A DNA stretch of 64,000 bases from Hysterangium stoloniferum. Its lineage: Eukaryota; Basidiomycota; Agaricomycetes; Hysterangiales; Hysterangiaceae. Both the position numbers and the translations under genes were made by a program. Within the stretch, counting starts at the first letter, position 1. The number at the start of each line of letters is the position of its first letter. The notes under the pieces were generated by a model. It saw only the letters and a program-made list of their open reading frames with translations, made no database searches and was not told where the DNA came from. Where the stretch lies: positions 22,913-86,912 of the forward strand of contig WHVD01000261.1 in NCBI GenBank assembly GCA_015178975.1. Reading direction: 5' to 3'. Shown in pieces: positions 31,985 to 43,085 of the stretch.

Positions 31985-32459
31985 CACTTCCTTGCCTTCT
32001 ATTGACATGGTTAGTCCCTGGAATATCCCATGGACCCAAGACTTACCTTTTGGGGCCTCTCCGGCTCCCCCTCGGACTTGGACTCGACCTCTACCACTTT
32101 GTGCTAAAAAGGTAGAATCAGTAACGTCAACTTTGTGGATCACTGGTACTTACTTTACCCATGGCAACCATGGCTCTCTCCACGGCTGCCTTGGCTTGCT
32201 CCATGGCAATCCACGCAGCCTCCTCCTCCTCCTTCTTCCTCTATTCCTTGGCCTCTTGCTCCGTGACAAGTGCCACCTGGTACTCTCTGTCCAACTCCTC
32301 CTCGGCCTCCTTGGCCTTCCTCTCAGCCTCCTCTTGTTGTCGGTGCTGCTCTTCCTACTGTGCCAAGCTTGGGGCAGTGGTTAGCAGAGCCCAATACAGA
32401 GCACTCGTGGAGGGTCTGGCAGTTGGCATTGGCTTGTGCAGTGTTGGTTTGGGACCCAT
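31985..32459 (-). pseudogene. Antisense gene of Gypsy-B, copy 3 (5' exons)
   Basis: The minus strand starts MGPKPTLHKPMPTARPST (ATG at 32459) with a charged helix (EEAERKAKEAEEELDREYQ) and a few stops. The exon ends GGGTAAA|GTAAGT near 32158. A 50-bp intron ends TTTTTAG, exon 2 encodes VVEVESKSEGEPERPQK, and a second intron GTAAGT...GGGACTAACC...CAATAG starts near 32055. The zinc-cluster exon is lost in the jump to LTR-B at 31984. Splice signals match copies 1 and 2. It is followed on the plus strand by the Gypsy-B purine tract at 32652. Confidence 0.7.
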
Positions 32460-32651
32460 TGATGATGGGGGTAATAAAGAAGAAGACATTTTCATTGTTT
32501 CAATTTTTTATATAGCCTCATCACATCTGAACCTTACCTTCCAGATCACGTGACTCTTTGACACATACATGTAACTGACATGACTTTCTGACACATGCGC
32601 ATAACTGACAAAACTTTATCAAGTTCTAGAGCCTCTTTGGGACTTCAGCAT

Positions 32652-32663
32652 AAAGGGAGGGTA
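32652..32663 (+). other. Gypsy-B polypurine tract, copy 3
   Basis: AAAGGGAGGGTA, the same sequence that precedes the 3' LTR at 46011-46022. Here the expected LTR-B is replaced by an inverted LTR-C. Confidence 0.65.
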
Positions 32664-33660
32664 TGTTAAGTACCGTGTCGGGAACTTATTCGGGAACTAT
32701 TGGAAAGTCACTGGGAAGTCCTAGAACTGTTGGATAGGGTCAGGATGTTGGCTTCAGCTTATGTGCTGCACCTCTATGCAAATGCTCAAAGTCCTTAATT
32801 TCAGAGGTGAAACTTATAATGGAAGTGTGAAGAGTGGTAGGAGTTCTAACCGTTCTATATATGAAGAATATCGACCATTTAGGTACAATACCACGATGTA
32901 TTGACTGTCTAAGTCTAATACAGGCTGAATGCGTATTGACTGCTTAGTTCAATATGGTAGAGAGAAGTGGCTATCTAAAGTAAGTAGATAGCTAGAACGA
33001 ATAAGTAGAATCAACTGTTAAGTGCGATTCTGAACAACTGCTCGAGTGCAAAGTAGAGTAACTAGAGAGTTGGATAATAGAGTAGCATGGATGTAGTCCA
33101 CGCAGGTTGAGATAAGGATTGAGTTTTGACTGGTACAGTTCAAAACTCAGATTGAGTAGATAGCTAAAGCCCATCTGTGACGGTCGAGACGATACACCAA
33201 TCACAACTTACAGGACACTAACAGGTGTCTGGGTAAGTCATGGTTGTGGTGTAAAAAGTGTCTGAGTTCTAAACTACGGGTGCTAGAATACATAAGTCTG
33301 GCATGTGTGCGCCCACAAGAGTTGATGTACCCCATACATAGGTCGTCGAACTAATTATAGATATAATAAAAGAGAGAAAACAGAAATAATAAAGGAAATA
33401 TAGTAAGAGCTCATCCGACTATATTTCCTGAGTGTATTTCGCCATACCTCTCACAGGAAGAGATGGATATTCAGAGTTCTGAAGAGTTCCGAATATCGAG
33501 CGTACAGAAAGACGGAAGAAGGAATAAGAAACTAAGTTGATATCAGATTTAGGTAAAGTACAAATTCGCGGAAACTAATATAAGTCTTCTCGTTATTGTA
33601 CTACAAACTGAGACCATAATAAGACGGAAACAGAAGTATTCTTAAAACGGAAATACAATT
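32664..33660 (-). repeat. LTR-C (inverted), split by LTR-A2, one end lost
   Basis: It starts TGTTAAGTACCGTGTCGGG, the reverse of the end of the copy at 20855-21409, and follows that copy on both sides of the LTR-A2 insertion. It stops near 33660 about 200 bp before the expected terminus. The shared promoter-like box lies at 32748-32772. Confidence 0.8.
32826..33455 (-). repeat. Solo LTR-A2 inside LTR-C
   Basis: 630 bp, TGTGAAGAGTGG to ATACCTCTCACA, with the duplication GGAAG at 32821-32825 and 33456-33460. It resembles LTR-A in ends and general layout, but lacks the perfect palindrome. Confidence 0.88.
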
Positions 33661-33976
33661 TAACACCATAATGGGGAGAGAGTAAGATATAATACTTTGT
33701 ATACACCATATGTATATATATATGGGGCAAGTTATTCCTTGTTGGAATTGGTGATGAAACCACTCTGTTCCTAGGGGTGGTTCACCCATTTCCTCACTTT
33801 TTCATAGGAGGATGTTAATTGTGGACCATGTTTTCTGAGGTTAATGCATGCCAGAACCAGTGTACACCTAAACTAGCATTTTACTTATCATGTCAGAAGG
33901 TGATTCACTAGCTGACACATTGATTGACACACAAGTACTATTATTACAAGTCTATTACCCACTTGTAGATTGTGTA
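33661..33976. other. Nothing recognised
   Basis: A short stretch between two LTR fragments, with a TATATATATA run near 33713-33723. No coding or repeat assignment. Confidence 0.4.
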
Positions 33977-34759
33977 TGTTAAGAGTCGTGCGAGGAGCTT
34001 ATCAGAGGGTTTCCGGAGAAACCCACGGGAAAGCCAGTAGTACTTGGCTTCAGCTTATAGGCTGCACCCTTGCAAGATTGTCTTGTCCAATTTCAAATGG
34101 GCAGATGGGAATCCTGGGGAGTCTGGGAGGGGTTCGTCGGTGGAAATGAGTCAGGGGTCAAGATAGATGGTTGGAGCCTGTGCACTCCAATGAGGTAGAG
34201 TGGTGTGTTTCAAGGAGAAGTTTAGACCAGAAAATATACTTGAGATTACTGGGGGGAATCTAAGCTGATTTTCTGACTGGATTGTACATACAACATCTGC
34301 CAGATTATATAGACTATGGAATGTATAACATACCAAATCCAGTAATAATGAAAACTAAACTAGCAAATATGAAACAAGACAAGTAAACACCAAACTTGGT
34401 GTTAGGAACGGGATGGAGCAGAGTGGAGTCCAAATTGTGACAGGTTGTAAAACCATAATGGGAATGGGGTGAATCGTGACATGTCATTTGACCATAACAG
34501 GAACAGGGCTCAGTTAGAGAGCTGTTGGGTTTTCTGAGTGGAGTCCAGTGACTGGTGTGTGGGACAGGGTCGGAGATAGATAGGAGCAGAGTCTGGGGGG
34601 TATTCCAGTGACTGATACATGAAGTAACGAAGATTGAGGATGGACAGGTCTGACATACTGAGTCTGGTGGGTATTCTGGTAAACTGATAATTGGTGTGTA
34701 TAGGGTGCGGGTGCATATAAGTTAGTGCCCAGAGTCCAGTGGGATTTCCAGTCATAACA
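33977..34759 (-). repeat. LTR-B, minus orientation
   Basis: Reverse reading starts TGTTATGACTGGAAATCCC (34759) and ends CGACTCTTAACA (33977). Flanks GTGTA and CTCAG differ, so it is not a simple solo insertion, or a flank was deleted. The box GCAGCCTATAAGCTGAAGCC is at 34044-34064 reversed. Confidence 0.78.
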
Positions 34760-35052
34760 CTCAGCCTGTGCTCAAGAATTTGTCATGAACCTCCACAAAC
34801 TCCACAAAGAACTCTGGACTGCAATAAAATCTGCCCAAGAACAATATCAGTGTTCAGCAGACAAAAACTGGATTCCACCACCCAACTTCAAAATTGGTGA
34901 CCATGTTTTTGTCAAAGCTCAATTCTTCCGGACTACCCATCCATCAAAGAAACTCACTGAAAAATATTTAGGTCCATTCGAGTTAATAGCACAAGTTGGT
35001 TCAGTTTCATAGACCCTGTGGCTTCCAGATAGCATGCATGCAGTACACTTGG
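34760..35052 (+). pseudogene. Gypsy-B integrase C-terminus relic
   Basis: MNLHKLHKELWTAIKSAQEQ, PPPNFKIGDHVFVKAQFF and KYLGPFELIAQVGSVS match 42513-42740 nearly residue for residue, with TAG after SVS. It is cut by LTR-B on the left and LTR-A2 on the right. Confidence 0.82.
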
Positions 35053-35620
35053 TGTGAGAGGTACAGTGAAATACTCTGAAATATAGTCTGGACGAGCCCA
35101 CACTATATTTCCATTATTATTTCTATTTTCTCTCTATTTTACTACATGCATATTTTTAGTTCGATGACCTATCCATTCAGTACATTGACTCTTGTGGGCA
35201 CATGCGCACCAGACTTGTGTATTCTAGTGCCAGTAGTAAGAACTCAGACACTTTTTACCCCAAAACCATGACTTATGCAGACACCCACTTAGTGTCCTGT
35301 AAGTTGTGATTGGGGTATTATCTCGACCATCACAGATGGGCTTTAACTATCAGTGCAATCAGAGTTTCAGACTATACTAGTCGAAACTCGAACAGTTATC
35401 TCAATCTACGTGGACTATGTATATCCGCACTACTCTGTTTATTTGACTCTCTTATTATTTCCTCAAACACTCGAGCAGCACTTAGAATCACACCTCATAG
35501 TTGATTCTCTTTATTTGTCTTAGCTTTCTATTCTACTTAAGATAGCTAATTCTCTCAACCGTATTGAACTAGATAGTCAATACACGTTTGGTCTGTATTA
35601 GACTTAGATAGTCAATACCT
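35053..35620 (+). repeat. LTR-A2, plus orientation, 3' end lost
   Basis: It starts TGTGAGAGGTACAGTG and follows the reverse of 32826-33455 until about 35620. The remaining 60 or so bases, with the TTCACA end, are missing. Confidence 0.7.
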
Positions 35621-35655
35621 TGATTTAACATACCCAGAATATATAGGTAATTTCA

Positions 35656-35676
35656 CCCTAAACCCTAAACCCTAAA
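35656..35676 (+). repeat. Three CCCTAAA telomere-like units
   Basis: A perfect 21-bp run of CCCTAAA x3 lies exactly where the 5' LTR-B of Gypsy-B lacks its first bases. Confidence 0.7.
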
Positions 35677-36482
35677 GTGGAAATCCTGCCAGATTCCAGG
35701 CACTAACTTATACACACCCGTGCCTTATACGCACCCATTACCAGTTTACTGGAATTCCCACCGGACTCCATACATCAGACTTGTCTACATTCATCTTCAT
35801 TACGTTGTGTTTCAGTCACCAGAAAACCCACCGGACTCCATCTCTGTCTATTTCCAACCTCGTCCCACGCATCAGTCACCGGACCCCACTCAGTAAACCC
35901 ATCACCTCTCTAACCGAGCCCCATTCCTGTTTTAGTCAAATGACCTGTCACGATTCGGACTCCGCCCCCGCTCCATTTCCCATTATGGTTTATGATTTGT
36001 CACTATTCGGACTCCACTCCATTCCATCCCATTCCTAACACCAATTTGGTGTTTACTTTTCCCATTTTATATTTTGCTTGTTCCATTTCATCATTACTGG
36101 ATTTGGTATGACATTCACTCCATGGTCTATTTAAACTGGCAGATGTTGTACATACAATTCAGTCAGAAAATCAGCTTAGATTCCCCCCAGTAATCTAATA
36201 CATTTTCTGCTCTAAAACCCTACTTGAATCACACCGCTCACACTAGTCGGAGCCCACGGGCTCCGACGCATCTATCTCTCTCACCAATCTTGACTCACGA
36301 CCCACGACCCACGACCTACAACATCTCGACCCACGAACCCCACCCGGACTCCCTGGGATTCCCGTCCATCCGTCTGAAATTGGACAACACGATCTAGTGA
36401 GGTGCAGCCTCTAAGCTGAAGCCAAGTCCTACCAGATATCCTGCGGGTTTCTCCAGAAACCCGCCCTGTATGTATCCTAACA
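35677..36482 (+). repeat. Gypsy-B 5' LTR
   Basis: It follows the 3' LTR (46024-46834) from its GGAAATCC start through the GGTGCAGCCTCTAAGCTGAAGCC box (36401-36423) to ATGTATCCTAACA. The first 5-10 bases are replaced by telomere-like repeats. The following GTATTTTCTGAC is shared with the third copy at 61034 and is the likely primer site. Confidence 0.85.
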
Positions 36483-36518
36483 GTATTTTCTGACTAAGAC
36501 TCACAGATTGTTTTCATT

Positions 36519-37473
36519 ATGCCACCAAGAAAGAAAGCGAATGCACAGGTATCATTACCTGGACCATCGACTCTTCATTCCCCGTTAACTCTGTATCCCA
36601 GCCAGACGCTTGCAAACCAGTCAGAACCCATGGAAGAAGCCCGTATCGAAGAAGCCCGTATCGAAGAAGTCCCGGAAAACCAGGATGAATCTGAGCACAA
36701 GGATGAATCTGTGGCCCCCGACAAGGGCAAAGGTGTTGAAAATCCTCTGTCTAGTCAATGACCGCACTTGGGGGATCCTACTTCTGAAATTTTAGCAGGT
36801 ACTATAGATAAATTTATGACACACCTGCTCGAAGAACAAAGAAAAAGGAACAAGAACCTCCACGATCAAAAGTCAATGCTCCGGAACCCTTCACAGGTTC
36901 CAACCCAAACAAACTCTCTACTTTTCTCATGCAATGTCACTTCAATTTCCACAATCGATCCGCTGCATTCTCCACGGACTCCCAAAAAGTCAACTACACA
37001 CTTTCATACTTGTCAGGATCCGCATTGAAATGGTTCAAACCGGCTTTTAGCGGGATTTCCGAGGAAGAGCTGCTTTGGCTCGAAGATTGGGCTGCTTTTG
37101 TTGAGGAGCTTGAAACCAACTTTGGCCCATATGACCTGACAGGAGAAGCCAAGAACAGTCTCACAAATCTTCGTATGAAGGACATGCAGCACATCACAGA
37201 CTACATTGTCCAATTCAATAATCTTGCAGCTCGTTGTCAGTGGGGTGATCCTGCTCTCTGCCACCAATTCTACGCTGGTCTGCCATCCCGCCTTAAAGAG
37301 GAAGTCTCGAAAGGAGAAGATGGCAAGCCAAAAACCCTGTCCCGCATGCGCCTCAAAGCTCAAAATGTGGACGCACACTATTGGGAACGTCATGCAGACA
37401 TTGCCCACGAGACCTCCGTGGACAAAGTGAACAAGTCCACGGCCAATAAAAACAACAACAACTCATCAACCAG
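36519..37473 (+). pseudogene. Gypsy-B gag, copy 1
   Basis: It starts MPPRKKANAQVSLPGPSTLH. A TGA at 36759-36761 follows NPLSSQ, and the frame then continues (HLGDPTSEILAGTIDKFMTH). One base is lost near 36842, shifting into the frame of the capsid-like gag core: LMQCHFNFHNRSAAFSTDSQ, SYLSGSALKWFKPAFSGISE, AFVEELETNFGPYD, FYAGLPSRLKEE. It is cut by the solo LTR-A after SSTS. The zinc-knuckle part present in copy 3 (62218-62260) is deleted on the other side of the LTR (near 38140). Confidence 0.85.
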
Positions 37474-38113
37474 TGTGAAGAGTCGTTAGATTCCTACCGC
37501 TCAATATACGAAGAATAGTGTTTATTCAACTACTATTAGAAAGTATTGACCGTTCAGTACAATACTGTAGATTGCTAGACTGACAGTACTAGCAAGGAGA
37601 CACGCTACACATCACAAGAGCAACTGTACAGTTGCTCTTGACGGCTAGAATGAGAGAATGAAGAGTTGACCTTTACGGTGCAACTCGTAGCTAAATGTAA
37701 ATAGATAATCAACGAGAAGCCGAATATCTGAAGTAAAGAGATAATAGCGCGAGTCGACTATAGTGTCGACGAGCGCAAAGACTTTAGAGTGGAACTCGAC
37801 CTTCGCGGTTCAAGTCCAAAGTATGTCAGGAGACTAGAGAACGCTACCCTTATAGGTAGCTTAGATGTTACCCTTGACACCTCTCGCTATTCGACGTCTG
37901 GGTCGTTTACGAGGTGGTGTCTGCTGGGTAAAAAGATGTCTGAGATTTAGCACCGAGAGCGCCCATAGATATACACAAGACTTCGAACTAAGAAATACGG
38001 GTATGCTCGAAAGATATAGAGAGTTAGGGAAAAATAGTAAGAATTAAATAATAAAATACTATAATATATGTATTATTCCACAGTCCAATCATGATATATG
38101 CATACCCTTCACA
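37474..38113 (-). repeat. Solo LTR-A inside Gypsy-B gag
   Basis: 640 bp, TGTGAAGAGTCGTTAG to ACCCTTCACA, duplication ACCAG at 37469-37473 and 38114-38118. The uninterrupted site is visible in the copy at about 62015-62030 (TCAACCAGCAACCAGAAC). The palindrome at 37615-37640 is perfect. Confidence 0.92.
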
Positions 38114-38783
38114 ACCAGCAACCAAAACTCCACACAATCTGACTCCACACGGATTGGGGGTTGCATTGCCTCTCCACGCATTCAAGAGTTTACCCGTCTC
38201 AACGGATCTGCTCTTTCACATTCCAATTCATTTTTCATTAAACGTATGTCTAATATGATTCCAAAATTCATTTTTTCAGCTCTCATAGATTCTGGCTCGA
38301 CTCATTGTTTTTTAGATACAAAATTCACACAAAAATTTGTTGTCAACTTATTTGATAAATCCCGTTGGCCTCCGCCTCTTTGATGGTACAAGTAATTCAG
38401 TTGTTACCCAAGCTTGTCATTTATCCATCTGTTTCCCTTGTGGAACATCTCAATTGGTCACTTTCTATGTGACCCAGTTAGACTCAAGTTGCTCAGTGGT
38501 CCTAGGACACAACTGGCTTACCCACTACAATCTGTTGATTGACTGGATAGCTAACAGTATAACATTCCGGACTCCTGTGGCAGCCAAGGAAACTGCACCT
38601 GACCCGGCCTCCACGGCACCCATGGCCTTCCCAGCACCTGCAGTCTCGAGGACTCCTGTGATCCCTACAGCACCCATGGCTTCCCCGGAACCCATGGCAC
38701 CTCTGTCTATTTCTCTGATTAATGCTGCAGCTTTTATTAGGGCTTCAAAATGGACGGGTCCCAGGCATTCACTATCAACTTAA
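38114..38783 (+). pseudogene. Gypsy-B aspartic protease, copy 1
   Basis: [17 protein letters not shown] (about 38279-38330) carries the D-S-G active site. [15 protein letters not shown] (about 38490-38535) is the second conserved block, in the frame 38337-38783. A shift near 38335 separates the two. A serine/proline/alanine-rich linker ([16 protein letters not shown]) follows. The enzyme would process the gag-pol precursor. Confidence 0.8.
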
Positions 38784-40225
38784 AAATTGATGAAGCAACT
38801 GGATGTTTTTCAACCTGGGTATCTGAATCTGAGCAAGCCGCTGATCTAGAAGGTGTCCTGGAGAAATATCATGACTTCACAGATGTTTTTAGCAAGCGGA
38901 AAGCTGACTGGCTTCCACCTCACAGAGAATATGACTTAAAGATCAATCTCGAAGATGGCGCCCAGCCACCCCTAGGACATATTTACCCACTCTCGTCCAC
39001 GGAACATTCCACAATCCACGATTTCCTGGATGAACATTTGTCCATAGGTTTTATCCGACCCTCAAAGTCTCCTTCTGGAGCACCTGTTCTGTTTGTCAGA
39101 AAAAAGGATGGATTCCTTTGACTATGTGTTGATTTTAGAGGATTCAATGCTGTCACCAAAAAGGATAAATATCCACTCCCACTTATATCTGATCTGCTTG
39201 ATGCTCCACGGAATGCCCGGATTTACACCAAAATAGATCTCAAACATGCCTATCATTTGGTCTGGATCACCGTGGGTGAAGAATGGAAACCCACTTTTAG
39301 AACCCACTATGGGGCCTTCGAGTGGTTGGTGATGCCCTTTGGACTCACCAATGCTCCGTCTGTTTTTCAGCATTTTATCAATGACATTTTCTCCAACATG
39401 CTTGATGTATGCATCATTGTTTACTTGGACAACATTCTTATCTACTCTGAGAATCCCGCAGAACATGACAAACAAGTCTGTGAAGTTCTCCAGAGACTCA
39501 GACAACATGGTTTATTCGCGAATGGTAAAAAATGTACTTTTGACACGGACTCCGCGGAATACCTGGGTTTCATCATGGGACCTGATGGACTCTGCATGGA
39601 TAAAACTAAAGTGCAAGTCATCAAAGATTGGCCTGAACCCCGAAAAGTTAAAGATATACAATCCTTCCTCGGCTTTGCCAATTTTTACAAACAGTTTATC
39701 TGTGGATATTCTGACATCACGGTACCCCTTACCCGTCTTACGCATAAGGATACTCCGTGGAATTTTAACGATAAGTGTCAAAAAGCTTTCAATCTTTTAA
39801 AAAATTCTTTTTCTTCAGCTCCTATTCTGTTGCATTGGAAACTGGACTTCCTGCTCATTGTTGAAATGGACACCTCAGATTATGTGCTTGGAGCCATTCT
39901 GTCTATCCAGGACTCCGACGGAGAAGTCCACCCCGTGGCTTTTCTGTCCTGGACTTTCACCGGAGCAGAGCTCAACTATGACATTCACGATAAGGAACTC
40001 CTGGCAATCTTTTCAGCTTTCAAAGCGTGGCGACACTATTTGGAAGGCTCGGGAACTCCTATTGACATTGTAACAGATCACAAAAACCTGGAATACTTTT
40101 CTACCACAAAACTTTTGACCCGCCAGCAGGCCCACTGGTCTGAATATCTATCTGCCTTCAACATGATTATCCGCTTTTGACCCGGCCATCTCAGTGGCAA
40201 ACCCGACACTCTAACTAGATGATGG
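38750..40225 (+). pseudogene. Gypsy-B reverse transcriptase and RNase H, copy 1
   Basis: Reverse transcriptase: [40 protein letters not shown], a TGA at 39119-39121, then [40 protein letters not shown] and [13 protein letters not shown]. The catalytic YLDD is YLDN here (AAC at 39431-39433; GAC in the copy near 63664). RNase H: LIVEMDTSDYVLGAILS, GAELNYDIHDKELLAIFSAF, IDIVTDHKNLEYF. Then NMIIRF, TGA, PGHLSGKPDTLTR and TGA before WDV, both at arginine positions. LTR-F cuts the frame after GACGT. Confidence 0.9.
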
Positions 40226-40230
40226 GACGT

Positions 40231-41463
40231 TGTAATGTATTCAGGGGATTCTCTTAGATAGCTCAATATATGCTATAGTGTCACAGAGCTTCAACAATAA
40301 AATAAGCAAAGGTCCAGTAATTTAAATACTGATAGATTAATGAGCTGCACTATGAATCTTAAACAACTCAAATCAATGCTTATTTTGATTATTGAAAGGT
40401 TCAATAGAACTGTGTATGACTCTGTTAGCAATAAAAGAACTATTCCTTGAGAATAGGGGCTAGAAGCTGAGTATATGTGCAGTAACTTAGCAGAGACTTG
40501 ATATAAAGCTTCGGATTCTTGTATGCTTATTTGTAACTATTAATAGTTATTTAACAAGGTGTTAAATAATTTGTATTGGATTATCTGAGTGCTTGTACTT
40601 GATTAATTCAATAAACTTAGGGCTGGGCCTTGAGTAATCTAGTATTGGCAGGGATTTCAGTAAGGATACTTATTAGGTTTATTATGTAATTAATAAGCCT
40701 AAAGGGTAGCTGTGAGGCTGGGGGAACTTAGATGATTAGCTAAGTTCAAGAGTTGCTGACAAAGATTCAAGATGCTGCAAGTGTAGGTGCTTGCAGTTAG
40801 TGTATCAGACTAAGGCTATTATTGTCCTTAGGATGATTAGATAAGCTTCTGAGCTGTGCAGTAAAATATGTGAGATACATGATTTTATTGGAAACTTGGC
40901 CCTCCTTATATACATTTTGATAACTAAATGATTAGCTAATTATTTAGTTTATGAGGTCACTAGTTAGATCATAATGACCTCATATTCTACTTATTATTTA
41001 CCCTTTGTTTATCACATTATTCCCCTCTCTGAGACAAGGGTTCTAACCTCTTGCTTGAACATGAAGGTTCAAGGCCGCGGTCCCGGGACGGAACCAAATG
41101 ATGAGTCGGCAGAATCAATTAATGACTCGGTAGTCACATCCATGACTTGTGTGACATCCCGACACCGGAGGCTTATCTAATAAGTCACATGACTTCAAAA
41201 ATGCGCAAACAAGCTGCAGCAAGGTGCCGAAAAGCAATAACTAAGTAGATAAAATATAAATAATTAGTTAAAAATTATAATAAATAAATTAAGTAATAAT
41301 AGCATAATATGAGTCCATATATGCTATTATTTATGCGAAGTTAAAAGGAATAAGGCCTATTTTTCACAATAAACATAATAAAAACAAAATAAAAATTCAA
41401 GAAAATATTAAGTAATTCAAAGAAAATTAAGAGAATATTATGAGATAATGCTGATACCTCACA
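40231..41463 (+). repeat. Solo LTR-F in Gypsy-B pol
   Basis: A 1,233-bp AT-rich unit TGTAATGTATTC to GATACCTCACA. The flanks GACGT (40226-40230) and GATGT (41464-41468) are a 5-bp duplication with one C/T change. Removing it with one flank restores WDVYPKEG of pol exactly. A fragment of the same family lies at 31539-31850. Confidence 0.82.
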
Positions 41464-43085
41464 GATGTCTATCCTAAAGAGGGGAGCAACGACTATGCCA
41501 CGGTAAACCCACACAACCTGAAACCTATCTTCATGAATCAGCAACTTACTGCATCGGTGCGCACAACTTTCCTTGTCAATCCCATTGTCCATGGAATTAT
41601 CATTATGGATATCAAGAAGTTACATCAAGATATTCTATCAGCAATTCCACTAGACCCAATTACTACAGCTCACCTTGACAATCCCATGGACCCCGATCAA
41701 CCTCGGTGGTCTCTTGATCAGCATGGTTTCATTAGACTTGACGATTGAATCTATGTACCGGACTCCAACAGCCTCCACCTCAGGATTCTTCAATACAAAC
41801 ATGATCATCCACTCTCAGGATATTTTGGGTACAACAAAAATCTATCATTAATAACAAGAGAATACACTTGGCCCAGACTCCATGGATTCGTTAAGCACTA
41901 TTGCAAATCTTGGACTACTTGTTCCTGCTCGAAATCTCAGCGACACAAGCCATACAGCCTTTTGAAACCACTCCCGGTAATGGAACATCCATGGAATTCT
42001 ATCTCTATGGATTTCATTGAACACCTACTGGACTCCGAAGGCTTTTCTGCCATTCTAGTCATTGTTGACAGATTCTCAAAACAAGGTATATTCATCCCTA
42101 CATATGACACAATTATGTCCAGTTAGCGGAACTTTTCATTATCCATGTATTTTCCAAGCATGGAGTTCCATCCCACGTGACTTCCGATCAAGGATCAGAG
42201 TTTGTATCTCACTTCTTTAGATCCCTCCAGAAATCCTTGGACATGACATTACATTTCACGTCTGGACATCACCCAGAAGGCAACGGACAAACTGAACGCG
42301 TCAACCAGACATTGGAACAATATCTTCATGTATATTGCAACTACCAACAGGACAATTGGAAATCCTTGTTACCACTTGCAGAATTTGCTTACAACAATGC
42401 ACCCTCAGCCACTACTGGCGTTTCCCCATTCTTTGCAAATAAAGGATATAATCCAAATATTACAGCACATCCAGAATGAAATCTTACCTCTGCTCGCACT
42501 CAAGAGTTCACCATGGACCTCCACAAGCTCCACGAGGAACTCCGGACTGCAATTAAGTCTGCCCAAGAGCAATACCAACATTCAGCGGACAAACACCGGA
42601 TCCTGCCACCCAACTTCAAGATTGGCGACCATGTTTTTGTCAAAGCTCAATTCTTCCAGACTACCCGTCCATCAAAAAAGCTTGCTGAAAAATATTTAGG
42701 TCCATTTGAAATTATCGCACAAGTAGGTTCAGTCTCTTGGACCCTACGGCTTCTGGATAGCATGTGCGGGGTACACCCAGTATTTCATGTTTCTATGCTA
42801 GAACCTTGTACTGCTAACACTATCCTGGATCACGTGCAATCTCCGCCTTCTCCAGTCATTATTGATGGAGAACCCGAGTTTGAAATCTCTCAAATTTTAG
42901 ATTTGAAAATTGACAAGCATTGACGCACTTGTAAACTGCTTTACTTGGTCAAGTGGGCAGGTTATGAGGGCACCGATGAAGAAACTTCATGGATTTTGGC
43001 CACGGAACTTGGTAATGCCAGGGAAATCATTACTGACTTTCATACAGCTTACCCACTTAAACCTGGACCACTATCATCTCTCTGA
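41464..43085 (+). pseudogene. Gypsy-B integrase and chromodomain, copy 1
   Basis: After YPKEGSNDYATVNPHNLKPI comes the linker LHQDILSAIPLDPI. The zinc finger is around HDHPLSGYFGYNK ... KSWTTCSCSKSQ. The core is SISMDFIEHLLDSEGFSAIL, VTSDQGSEFVSHFF and SGHHPEGNGQTERVNQTLEQ (D, D, E present). FKIGDHVFVKAQFF and EKYLGPFEIIAQVGSVSWTL form the C-terminal module. A chromodomain ends the protein: FEISQILDLKID, then LLYLVKWAGYEGTDEETSWI. Stops at 41748, 42120, 42477 and 42921 and a few shifts inactivate it; three of the four stops are TGA. Confidence 0.9.

Noticed and set aside
31992..32553. Plus-strand Leu/Ser-rich ORFs of 81-130 codons
   Set aside because: They are the complement of the charged coiled-coil exon of the antisense gene; the minus strand has the shared start, splice sites and conserved exon 2.
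35656..35676. A chromosome end
   Set aside because: Only three units, internal, with element sequence on both sides.
36994..37408. Minus-strand ORFs of 67 and 131 codons opposite gag
   Set aside because: Shadows of the Gypsy-B gag frame, repeated at 61543-61816 opposite the other gag copy.
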